From Agriotes lineatus (lineage: Eukaryota > Arthropoda > Insecta > Coleoptera > Elateridae): 64,000 nt of DNA. The stretch lies in assembly GCA_940337035.1 (NCBI GenBank), contig CALNHX010005182.1:47978-111977 (forward strand). The letters run 5' to 3'. Position 1 is the first letter of the stretch, and the number at the start of each line of letters is the position of its first letter. Shown here one piece after another: positions 46,461-56,405 of this stretch. The notes under the pieces were generated by a model. It was given only the letters and a program-made list of their open reading frames with translations, made no database searches and had not been told where the DNA came from. A program made the translations under genes and the position numbers.

Positions 46461-46840
46461 ATACGCAAGTACTAATTGAAAATATTTTATGCCAGCGGAA
46501 AATCTTTTGGAATAAGATTAACCACAAATGAATACATTTGGTTTAAATGCAGCTTTATTATTCGATATTTCAAGGGTGGCAAATAATGTTTGTAATTTTT
46601 TCTTATTTTTTAGAAGTAGGTTTACAGCCAAAGAGAAAGCACAAATGCATAAAGAATGGATACCCTGGTCGCTCTTTGCCAGTCGCATATTTCTTGCGTG
46701 GCAAGCCATCCTAGCGTGCGTTAAAAACAATAAATTCCTGTGTCTAGTTACGGTCGCGTTTAATCAAGGTGCGTGCTTCATTCACAAAATTTAGAATCAA
46801 ATATATGGAAGTTAAGAAAGCCTTAGGTAAAATGAGCGTT

Positions 46841-48208
46841 TAAAACAATAAAGAAGCCGACCTGCTATTGACTAATTAAAATAATTGATGGTAGTAAAAA
46901 AATCGCAGATCAACCCCCCTACCGTTTATACACCACGGCAGCTCTAAAAAACTCTTTACTCACCGCAATGGCCCTAGCTAACTCAAATATCGGCGGCCTT
47001 AGATCGTAGGTTCAAATCATCAGCTATGCACCCTGGAATGCCTTCAAAAAAGGAAAGGAAATGGGCGCCAGAAATCAAAAGATTTCGAATAATAAGAGAA
47101 AATAAACTGCAAGTGACTAGCGTTTAATTAATAATCAATAATAGAAAAGTCTTGAAATGTCAGTAGTAAATTATCAGAATAATTAAAATGCAAACAATTT
47201 TATAACAACATTGTGTACGTGAACTGAAGGTTGCGACACGCATAAAATTAAAAACCCCTTTCGGGTTATTTTAATAACTCTAAATTCAAATTATTCATGG
47301 ATATGCATACCTCAATCATTTAATAATACCTTCTGTTTAGGCTATTGAAATAAAAAAGCGTGACTGTACCTGTTACAGAGGGTCGAAATACACATCAAAA
47401 TAGCAACTTTAAATACAGCATAATTAAATATAAGTATAAAAATTTAAATGTAAAACAAGAGCATGTATGAAATTAAACGTTACATGTAAATAATGGCAAA
47501 ATGTATAAATTTAAATTCCAAATCATTACGGGTTTAAAATGTTTAAATGGAAAAACCAGGTATTCAAGATAAGTTGATAAATAATTCCGGAAAAGCACTA
47601 ACTAACCTCGAAACATAAGCTGGACGTAAACGGCAACAACCCTTGTTGAAATCGCCATGGATGCGCCGAAAATTGCGTCGAAGCATCTCCAAAAGGCGGC
47701 AAATACGCCGAACCCAGCGGGTGTCGAAAGTGCGATGAGGTTAGCGACTTGGCCTCCGAGATAAACTCGTGGTTGAAACTGATAATTAAGAGCTAAGGAA
47801 AATATAATTACTATGGAGATAATAAGACAGAAAAGCGCAATCGTACCTGATCATAATCAGCCCTTAGAAACACACTGCTCATTGAAATTGGTTGAGCGCA
47901 CGTAATTTGACATAATTAAAATCAAACCTCGGCCGCGCGAAATGCGCCGCCTGAGGCGAGAAGAATAAGTGCCTCTGACGAAAATTTCGTTTCTAAAGGG
48001 AGACTCGCACTCTGATAAGGGATAGCGCAGGTCGAGAGGGCATCGTGCAAACGATAGGAACTTGATCCAGGTATAAAATACGCTGCTTTGGAAAATAGAA
48101 GAATTTGAAATGCAAAAGCATTTTTAATTCAACTAAAAATATACAGGTTAGGCTTGAAATAATTGGATAAATGGCGAAACAATTAGGCTACGCCAAAAAA
48201 TTGTTTCA
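46841..48208 (-). mobile_element. Solo LTR (1368 bp) of the non-coding LTR element family
   Basis: Homologous along its whole length to the LTRs at 56406-58268 and 60605-61993. It starts TAAAACAATAAAGAAGCCGA (the others start TGAAACAATAAG) and ends AAAAAATTGTTTCA. The 4-bp direct repeat CGTT flanks it (46837-46840 and 48209-48212). Solo LTRs form by recombination between the two LTRs of a full copy. Substitutions and small gaps throughout show it is older than the full-length copy. Strand is given by analogy with that copy. Confidence 0.85.
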
Positions 48209-48824
48209 CGTTTTCAATTATAATTTGTAGTTATGGAAAGTAGAAGTATTTTTACGCAATGGAAACTTACTTAGACGAGTACTAAATTTAAAAAAGGCCT
48301 TTTACCACCATTATACCGATGGGCCAAAATTATACGGGCCAGACCATAATTATGCCGAGTGTTTCACTTAAGGTGCGAATATAGGGAAATAGCATGGGGA
48401 ATCCTATATATGACCCCTGATTCCAGATTCCTGCTTGCCGCTTAAATTGATAGGATTGATAGTGGTATCAATCGAAAGAGAGAAAAAATGCGCTTAATTT
48501 GATGCTACTCCACTTGAATCTGATGCTTGTTTATGATAGAAATAGCTTAAAAACTGTAATAAATAGTTTGAATTTTATTCACAAAAAACAGACCCGCCAT
48601 GATCAAATTTTTTTATGCCAAAATAAATTTTATTTTCAGTCAGTTATAAATTCACGTATTTAACTAATTGGTATGAATAATAATGTTAAATATTCTAGTT
48701 AAGAGAGGGTATTTATTATTAAAAAGTTTACATTGGCATCAGTTTACGCACAGTTAGTGATTTATTCTCTGTGAAATTTAATAGTCTACCTATTCCATCT
48801 GTATCAACAATTCATAATAGTCTA

Positions 48825-49228
48825 AGAGCTGGTGACATTTTTTAGTCATAATTTAGTTAAGGCCTATTTTTTGAGAGAATGTTGCTGAAGGCATGTCTAA
48901 GTGTCATCTGCAAGGATTCTTCTTGATAGCGGTATCGGATGGAGGCAGAACAACCCCAATTTTCACTGTAAGTATATGTCACATTCGAGGTTAGCGGGTT
49001 AGCTTTTGCGTCAGTCTGTGTCAAAAATGACGGAAAACGTAACCTGTTAACCTCGAATTTGACATATACTTGCAGTGAAAACTGGGGGTGTTCTGCCTCC
49101 CTCCGATACCGCTATCAAGGAAAATCCTTACAGATGGCACTTATACATGCCTACAGCAACATTCTCTCAAAAAATAGGCCTTAACTAAATCATCACAAAA
49201 AATGTCATCTGCTCTCCTACTATAAGTC
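48825..49228. repeat. About 400-bp palindrome with the 102-bp MITE at its centre
   Basis: Left: TTTTTTGAGAGAATGTTGCT and GATAGCGGTATCGGATGGAG. Right: the near-complements CTCCGATACCGCTATC and AGCAACATTCTCTCAAAAAA. The core at 48970-49071 is a second copy of the palindromic MITE at 10600-10701 (TATGTC...GACATA ends and ACCTCGAATTTGACATA). The whole unit lies between the left arm and the transposase 3' end of the mariner-like element, probably as an insertion. Confidence 0.75.
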
Positions 49229-49256
49229 TGTGACAAAATTGAAACTATAAGCAAAT

Positions 49257-50377
49257 TTATAGCAAGTACTCAAAGAGTTCTCCATTCTGCTGTAAATAAT
49301 ATCCCAATCTGTTATAAAATGCCTGCCTTACATTAGTCAACTGTCTATCTGTGATTAGCGTACACGTCGCAACGATTGCTTCTCGCAAAGGGTCAACATT
49401 TGGGTGGCGTTTTCTGTAAATTTTGTTTTTTAGATGACCCCACAAAAAGAAGTCGCATGGTGTTAAATCAGGAGATCTTGGGGGCCAGTTGATAGTGTCA
49501 CCGCGACCAATCAATTAGGAAAGTCATCACTTAGATATTCCCTCACATTCAAATTCAAACCGTAATGCGCTGAACAGCCATCATGCTAAAACCAAATCTC
49601 CTGATTTTCAAGTGCAACTTCTCCTAATGCAGGGCCAATTTGATTGATTAAAAGTTCTAAAGAGTCCGAATTTAAATTTCCAACTATTTCAAACGGCCCA
49701 ATAATGTTATTGTTGAAAATATCAGCACAAATATTAATTTTCTGCGGGAACTGCGTTCTTGTTTCAAGAGCTATCCGAGAATTTTCTCGGGCCCAGTATC
49801 GAGTGTTCTGCGTATTCGGTTTATTATTAAGTGTGAACGTACATTTATCTGTACAACATATTGACCGCAAAAAGTGCCCATCTTCGTTTGAGCGTTCCTA
49901 CATGACTTCGCAGAATACGCGCCTGCTTTATTCATCGACTAAGAATATCTCTTGATGACAATGAGGTATGTAGGGATGATAACCATGCTTCTTCAGAACC
50001 TTATGCACTGACCGTGTCGGTACGTTGCACTCTCGAGCAATACATCTTATGCTGGTTGTTTGATCGGCATTTATGAACCCCAAAACACTTTCTTCCAGCT
50101 CATCGTTGGTTCTTGAATTCAGCTTGCCTGTAATGTTAATGTCTCGATTGAATATTTGTTTAAACTGCAATTTTGAAACTACCTTTTGAATCACCTGCTG
50201 CTACACTGCAGTTTCAATTTTTTTCACAAACTTGTGAATTGTTGATACAGATGGAATAGGTCGATTAATAAATTTAACCGAGAATAAATCACGAACTGTG
50301 CATAAACTGACGCCACTGTAAAATGTTTTGATAATAAATACCCTCTCTTTATTAGAATATTCAACACTATTATTCAT
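49257..50377 (-). pseudogene. Mariner-like transposase (HTH plus DDD/E domain)
   Basis: The ATG at 50377 opens SNKERVFIIKTFYSGVSL and NRPIPSVSTIHKFVKKIE, an HTH of the DUF4817 type. Then follow LNSRTNDELEESVLGFINAD, RECNVPTRSVHKVLKKHGYH, CCTDKCTF (first Asp), ARENSRIALETRTQFPQKIN, HDGCSAHYG (second Asp) and NWPPRSPDLTPCDFFLWGHL (last Asp). It ends RLGYYLQQNGELFEYLL at 49257. About 370 residues would be the full length, close to what I recall for this family. Defects: an in-frame stop at about position 57, a frame change near 49900, a TAG just before HDGC, and a shift before NWPP. It would recognise the element ends and catalyse cut-and-paste in the nucleus. Confidence 0.85.
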
Positions 50378-51049
50378 TGTAATTAGTCAAATACGTGAAT
50401 TGAAAACTAACAGAAAATAACATTTATTTTGGCATAAACAAATTCGATCATGGCTTGTCTGATTTTTGTAAAATGCAAAATATTTATTACAGTTTTTAAG
50501 CTATTTCTATCTTAAACAAAGAAAGTAGTATCAAATTGAGCGCGTCTTTTCTCTATTTCGATTGATACCACTATAAATTCTATCAATTCAAGGGACAAGC
50601 AGGAATCTGCATACATACCTACAATTTCCCATGCTATTTCCCTATGTTCGCACCTTAAGTGAAATACTCGATATAAGGCGAATTTACGATTGCCTAAAAA
50701 TACGCCAAGACCGATGGCCAGCCGATCTAGGGTACTCTGATATTGTTTAAGTAATTGTTCAACGCAGACGAGGCATCCACGCCTAGTGTAATTTTTTAAA
50801 ATTAATTATTATATCACAGATAGAATGTATGAGGTACTGTTATTCTGTGATTAATTCAGGTGATAAATTCAGAGTTGAAAAACAGGATTTTTAAAGATTA
50901 ACAGTACAGTAAAAGAAGGTAGTTCACAAAGTAAAACGCATTCTGAAGAAAGAAATAATTTCTTCCGAACAAACTAACTCAGTAAAAAAAAGATGCAACC
51001 AAAAATAAAACTATTTTTATGTCAAACAACAAAATTCAAGAAGTTTAAA

Positions 51050-51560
51050 TTAGCTCGTGTTCAAAGAGCCTGCCTTCTTGCGCTAAACAATATCCTAAGC
51101 GATCATAGAAACTTTGCACATTGGCCGACGACGTATTACTGCTAGTACTCTGAACAACCTTTTTAATTTTTAAACGCAGTTCTTCAGATCGTTAGTTGTG
51201 GTGAAAGCGACTTTCCAGAGGAAGTTTTATGCATTTCTGTCACAGTTTCACAAAATTCCATACTTCTGAAATGGCCAACGGGAAGAATATCGCAGCTAAA
51301 TCTATTAGCTTTGCAATTTATTTAAATGAATAATCTGGATAGTCATTAGCGATAATACAAACCTCTTTTAAATTCCTGTCTTCATTGGGAACATTAGGTC
51401 TTTTGTGATTTTGGGAAGAAACACATCCAAAGTTTCTAAAATTTGAAATAACTCCATGTAACGTTGATAACGACGAAGAACGCCTATTTTCAAATGTTGT
51501 GAAAGAAATTTGAATTTCCCGGACCGTTGGACCCTGATAATACCATTTTACAATTTGCAC
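51050..51560 (-). pseudogene. Second mariner-like transposase, internally deleted
   Basis: The N-terminal frame from 51560 reads MQIVKWYYQGPTVREIQISF, then LSTLHGVISNFRNFGCV, the same HTH type as in the neighbour. The C-terminus near 51060-51200 reads SEELRLKIKKVVQSTS and SFYDRLGYCLAQEGRLFEHE, matching the end of the transposase at 49257. The catalytic middle is missing. It belongs to a different subfamily from its neighbour, as the HTH text is only loosely similar. Confidence 0.65.
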
Positions 51561-51589
51561 TGATCTGTTGTTTCGTAGTTATCGATTTT

Positions 51590-52209
51590 AAGATAGAAAT
51601 GACAGCAGATATCATCTACTGACAAAATACGCCAACTGTCCAAGTCAAATTCTCGGCATTTGTAAATTCGACATATCGTCTGCCGTGTTCGTAGTAAGGA
51701 AAATCTCTCTGTACATTATAACATCAATGAGATAACGTGAACAACAAAACAGAATGCATTGCTTGAGTAAAAAGAGATAAATATAGAAGCAAATATTTTA
51801 GTAGGTTCGTCGCTTATTTTAATTATGACATGTGCCAACTAAACATGCCTACTAAGATTTGTTCGTATGGTCATCACTTTCCTACTCAAGCATTCTATTT
51901 TGTTATTCATGTTATCTAATTGCTGTTATATAGAGATTGTTTCACTTGTCACGGTATAAAATTGTCCTTACGACACCCGCTGATAGGCGAGTATCGGATG
52001 CTAAACAAATCCGGGAAATGGGGCACGCTCACTCTGGGATTTCGATAAAACAGGCTAAAGGCCTCGGCTCGGATGCGCTCAGGGAGATGGATGCGCTCAG
52101 GGAGATGGGCGTGGTTCACAACGATACACCACAGGGCAAACGTGACGTGATATATGTAGGTATCGAGATTCCAACGTTCAACCGGACCTGGAGAGTCAAA
52201 CGGGGCGAG
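51590..52209. other. Unassigned, with a GC-richer second half
   Basis: A 103-codon + strand frame (51937-52248) has no known domain. GATGCGCTCAGGGAGATG is duplicated in tandem at about 52071-52106. The base composition change near 51950 suggests a different insertion starts here, possibly an LTR or leader region. Confidence 0.4.
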
Positions 52210-52332
52210 GAGTACTCAAAGTACTACTTCGGGAAAATACTCAAATAACTATTTCGGGAAAATACTCAAATAACTATTTCGGGAAAATACTCAAATAACT
52301 ATTTTGGGAAAATACTCAAGTAACTATTTCGG
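52210..52332 (+). repeat. Minisatellite, 25-bp unit, about five copies
   Basis: The unit contains ACTCAAATAACTATTTCGGG preceded by AAAAT. Copies follow each other without gaps; the first is variant (AGTACTACTTCGGG) and the last changes AAATAAC to AAGTAAC. It immediately follows the GC-richer frame at 51937-52248. Confidence 0.85.
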
Positions 52333-52829
52333 GAGCCAAGGTGCAGTCCCAGACGCGACCACCTACCTGGAATGCCTTTCCTCCGCGTCCGTGCCTCACC
52401 TCACAGCTGTTATAGCACAGTGACACAGTCATCCTGTATCAGACATGCACAAGACGCAACAGATACAAAAAAAAGACGATAAGGTTAATACATCTATTGT
52501 ATCACAGTTAGTGACCTATCAAACACATTACAAATCACAAATGTAGCAACTCGAAAAGGTAGCTTATTCAGTGCGACCAGCTGGGAAAAGCGCTTACTGT
52601 TAATGGGGGGAAGGGGGGGGGGCGCACAGTCGAGCCGGACACCAGATCCAGGCCGGAAGTGAAGGGTAAACGTAGGCTTGAGCCCAACGGCGGTACGCCG
52701 GGACGCGTAGGAGCAAAGCCTGAATTTGGGCCCGAGTCATCCGAGCGCCCTGTATTACGACCCACAAAGCCACACAAATTGGCAGTACGCAGTGATAGAT
52801 TTATGCAATAAATGCGCTACAATTAGAAC
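52333..52829. other. GC-rich stretch with poly-G tract
   Basis: Contains G runs at about 52604-52621 and otherwise unique GC-rich sequence. The 69-codon minus-strand frame is probably chance. Possibly part of an unrecognised LTR or leader together with the flanking tandem repeats. Confidence 0.35.
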
Positions 52830-53226
52830 GGGCTGACGGAATGTACGTTGCACTGCACTATCTCACAAGCGATTTTACGTAATGCATGTGATATTGGTAA
52901 AGTTGGCGTTAACGTGCCACAGTGAATTTTAGACCGAGTGTACGTCGCACTAATATTGTATTTACAGCAAAGTTGAATGCAGGAAGCGGCGTAACTAAAG
53001 TTAGCTGACCGAGCAAGCGTTGACTCGCAACAGTGAATTTTAGGCTGAGTGTACGCCACACTAATATTGTACTTACAGCAAATTTAAATGCCGGAAGCGG
53101 CGTAATTAAGGCTAGCTGACAGAGCAAGCGTTAATCCTCAACAGTGAATTTTATGCAGTGTACGTCGCACTAATATTGTATTTACAGCAAATTTGAATGC
53201 AGGAAGCGGCGTAATTAAAGCTACTG
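52830..53226. repeat. Tandem repeat, 111-bp unit, about 3.5 copies
   Basis: CAGTGAATTTTA recurs at 52920, 53031 and 53142, exactly 111 bp apart. Each copy continues through GTGTACG, CACTAATATTGTA, TTACAGCAAA and GGAAGCGGCGTAA. A more diverged copy precedes them (about 52830-52917). The similar minus-strand frames across this stretch are products of the repeat and not genes. Confidence 0.88.
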
Positions 53227-54090
53227 GCGGTACAAAGGTTATTACAGATCGTTACCTTGTTAGTTCGCCGATAGCGAACGAGGAGGCACCCCACATAGTA
53301 GTCGAACAGGCACCTTGCACCAAACGTGGCTAAAGCGATACAGGAATTGGCTGAATGTCCTAATGGATCCCCTTTAGGATTGAAATTTTGCGTTGACCTA
53401 CCTTGGTTATGCAAATTGCTGACAACGTAGCCGTTACATGGGTAAATACAGAGATTCTGCTCCCGCATAATTAGCAATGGCAGATTAATTGACTATACAA
53501 GCCACATAACACCGTATTCCCTGCAGCGGCACGTAAGAAGAGACCGGACTGCCACCACACAAGCTCACTCAAACACGTCTCTCTGGGAACTGCCAAGAGG
53601 CAAACACAGTTCAGATGAACACCGAACACACTGTAACAGCACAAACGGGAACGGCCGACGCCCCCACGTCAAGCACGGGGACTCCTCACCAAATCCTAAA
53701 TTCCAACTTACTTTTTCGACGGCTCGGGGCTGAATCAATCCAACGGTCGCCAACGACCAGCTGGGCTCGATAAGAAATCGCCTCAACCAATCACAGCTTC
53801 GAATGCGCTAGACATGCAGCTGTTTACCGCGAAGCACGCCGTAGCTATCCTTGTCGCACCCACAGGCTGAGTTTTTAAATGTTCGAAATATTGAAATGTT
53901 TAACAACCAACTGCCGAAACAAAACTAGAAGGGATTTCCAAAATGCCACAAATTAGCGACAATAATGCCAGGGGTCTACAAAATCATTATGCTTACAAAA
54001 ATATAAAAAAATGGAATTGAAATACAGTCAAACTGCTCTGAAGGCATAGATTGTTAATTGAGTTGCTAAAGACTGCAAAATGGCCTGACA
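53227..54090. other. Unassigned GC-richer stretch
   Basis: 53500-53870 has balanced composition and no recognisable frame. It may be one LTR or UTR with the repeats to its left. No end motifs were identified. Confidence 0.35.
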
Positions 54091-55016
54091 CACTTAAGGT
54101 GCGAACATAGAGAAATAGCATGGAAATCGTATAGATTGTCGCGATACGCCTAGCGTCGGGGTTTTTAGCTTGACACAGATTACAAGCTACACTGATTAAA
54201 GACACGACTTGAAAAATTAAAGACTTCAGTAGATTAAAATACGTTTATTTGCAATTTAGTCGTCTCGGGAGCGGTCTGCTCGCTATCGATGTCAGTTAAA
54301 ATCTGCCTTCACCAAAATTCACGCTTTTATAGGAAAGCTTGCAGGGGGCTATTTAGGTCATGGAAACCTAAAGACAAAATCGGTTCCACGCATAATGACA
54401 CGTATAAGTCATAATGTTTACTATACTGTTGCGGCCCTATTTGGCCTGCGAAATTTCTTTCACCCGTACGGCACGTACTTCCAAGAACAGATAATTTGCT
54501 AAACTCGCCCTTACATAATTACATTTTATTTTAGACACTAAGTAATATTAATTACTAACGTATATTCTCAATATCGTCTAATGTTACAAGGGTAATGTTA
54601 TAGTTAGGATTCCTAACAATATGTAGATTCCTGCTTGCCGCTTGAATTGATAGGATTGATAGTGGCATCAATCGAAAGAGAAAAAAATGCGCTTAATTTA
54701 CTATTACTTTACTTGAATTTTTGCTTGTTTAAGATAGAAATAGCTTAAAAACTGTGCTAAATATTTTGCGTATTTAACTAATTACTATTAATAATAATGT
54801 TGAATATTCTAGTGAAGAGAAGGTATTTATTAGCAAAACGTTTTACAGTGGCGTCAGTAATTAATTAAATATCTGAATTGACAACTGACAGAAAATAACA
54901 TTTATTTTGGCATAAACACATTTGACCATTGCTGGTCTATTTTTTGTGAATAAAATGCAAAATATTTATTACAGTTTTCAGGCTATTTCGATCTTAAACA
55001 AGCAACAAATTCAAGT
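54091..55016. mobile_element. Deleted derivative of the mariner-like element at 48360-50690
   Basis: The left outer end CACTTAAGGTGCGAACATAG at 54091 matches the arms of the larger element. After an inserted LTR (54138-54623) it resumes with TCCTGCTTGCCGCTTGAATT, and the arm runs to about 54870, including the start of the transposase frame (AATATTCTAGTGAAGAG, TTTTACAGTGGCGTCAGT). It then turns round: from about 54880 the inverted arm reads ACTGACAGAAAATAACATTT to 55016, where it is clipped. The rest of the transposase is absent. Confidence 0.75.
54138..54623 (-). mobile_element. Solo LTR-like insertion with TATA and polyA signals
   Basis: Flanked by the 6-bp direct repeat TAGATT (54132-54137 and 54624-54629), which interrupts the mariner derivative. 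On the minus strand it has CCTATAAAAGCGTGA (TATA box) near 54335, then AATAAACG (polyA signal) near 54247, the order expected in an LTR. With the conventional TG...CA rule the LTR proper would be 54137-54618 (TGTTAGGAATCC to CGCGACA on the minus strand). The family is unknown; no internal region is present. Confidence 0.6.
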
Positions 55017-55875
55017 AACCTCTTGTTCTTCGTTCTTCGCGAATTAAGTTAAACATAATCACTTGCGCTGCTCTCCCAGTGTCCCATTGAGCTAGTTGGG
55101 CCTCTTTCCTTGCCAACAGGTAGTGATTATCGTTTCCACTCGTAGTAATATAGAACATAATACGGTAGTACACTCTGTTTTTAGTTTTGTTTTACCTAAT
55201 AATGATAATTTATGTAATTTTTACTACTTTTCACAAAAGTTGGTGCAACAGTAGAACTATTTGTTTTTACTTGACCTCAGCGTGTAACAATTTTTGTATG
55301 GTTTACGCTTCGACAGGTCTTACATTACTTTATGCAGCTAGAAGAAACATTTTATATAAATATTTATATATTACATTTTTAATTGTTTTTGAATGTGTGA
55401 AACTAGTTTTCAATTACATTATCAAGCATTGGCAGCTAGATATGGTTCTTTTTACTTCCCTCGTCTAAAGGACGAAGGAAGTATTGTAATCGCAAAAAAA
55501 TCACCTTCCGAGATCTCTTCAGATCTTCAGGTTTCAGAGTGCCTAGTTGACGAAAAACAGGTTTTCTCAATTCCGTCTGTCTGTCTGTCTGTTGGCAGTA
55601 TAGTTCAAAAAGTATTTGTTGGAGGAAGACGGTATTTTGCATACATATTATATATCTACCTCGCATGAAACCAGTACAATTTCATACAAATATATACAGG
55701 GTAAGCACCTTAAAAAATAAAATTTTGCACACAGATCAGGCCTAACACTTGACGAAAATAGAATCCAACAAATACAAGATAAGGTCGCAAAACATTCAAA
55801 AAGTTTCAACAATACCACCGTTCGCTTAAATACAGCCGCGGGTCGCACACATATCAGCGGGCCTGCATGGCTCAG
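55017..55875. other. Unassigned, with a GTCT microsatellite element
   Basis: 55456-55660 contains a compact block with CCCTCGTCTAAAGGACGAAG and a TCTG/GTCT run at 55577-55596. I think I recall similar blocks repeated in insect genomes, but I cannot name the family. The remainder is AT-rich; 55790-55870 may be the start of the gypsy pol remnant. Confidence 0.4.
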
Positions 55876-55879
55876 TTAA

Positions 55880-56401
55880 ATAAATCTATCTGATTATCGA
55901 CGGTTTTTAATTATTTACTAGACAATAAGATAATCCGACCGTCACGGTCGTCCTACGTGAGTCCTATTCTCTTAGTGGTGAAAAAATATGGCGGCCATCG
56001 CATGGACGTCGATTTCCGCGCTCTCAATAAAATCACCAAAAAGGATAAGTTCCCCCTTCCATTAATTGAAGATCGGAAAGGCTGCGAAAAATATTAGAGA
56101 GATTGCGACATCATAACTTGACCCTAAAATTGTCAAAATGTTCATTTTTTCTAACACAAGTTGAGAAATTTCTGAAAGCGGGATGAGGCTTGGGTTACAG
56201 AAAATAATAGCGGTTCAAAACATGCCAGTATCAATTAACATTAAACAAGTGCGTCAGTTCCTTGGTCTGGCAGGGTATTTTCGTCGATTTATTGAAGGTT
56301 TTGCACTCTTAGCAGAACCGCTCATACGCTTATTGCGGAAAGATGTAGCTTGGCGATTTGGACCTGAACAGCTAGAAGCGCTTAATTTTTAAAGGTTTCT
56401 T
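55880..56401 (+). pseudogene. gypsy reverse transcriptase, catalytic core deleted
   Basis: The first frame reads LLDNKIIRPS, SYVSPILLV and HRMDVDFRALNKIT, then DKFPLPLIED near 56045-56075, the first RT blocks. Sequence then jumps to LTLKLSKCSFF (near 56115-56150) and, in another frame from 56183, IKQVRQFLGLAGYFRRFIEG and AEPLIRLLRKDVAWRFGPEQ, which lie after the catalytic box. Everything between, including YxDD, is missing, and a stop and frame changes flank the deletion. This internal deletion is separate from the later LTR insertion. Confidence 0.85.
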
Positions 56402-56405
56402 AACC

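Larger units (their letters stand above)
48360..50690 (-). mobile_element. Mariner-like element with long inverted arms
   Basis: The outer sequences GTTTCACTTAAGGTGCGAAT (left) and GTTCGCACCTTAAGTGAAAT (right) are inverted. Complementarity continues inward, with indels, over about 450 bp (48365-48820 against 50225-50680). The arms contain the start of the transposase reading frame, so the left arm is an inverted second copy of the element's 5' end. Between the arms lie a large palindrome (48825-49228) and the transposase on the minus strand. The exact outer ends and target duplication could not be fixed, since the flanks also show weak similarity. Confidence 0.75.

Noticed and set aside
52210..52332. 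CRISPR-like array
   Set aside because: The 25-bp units are directly adjacent with no spacers, in a eukaryotic context; this is a minisatellite.
52823..53477. Repeated minus-strand frames with Cys/Tyr-rich text
   Set aside because: They are translations of the 111-bp tandem repeat; the repetition explains the similarity.
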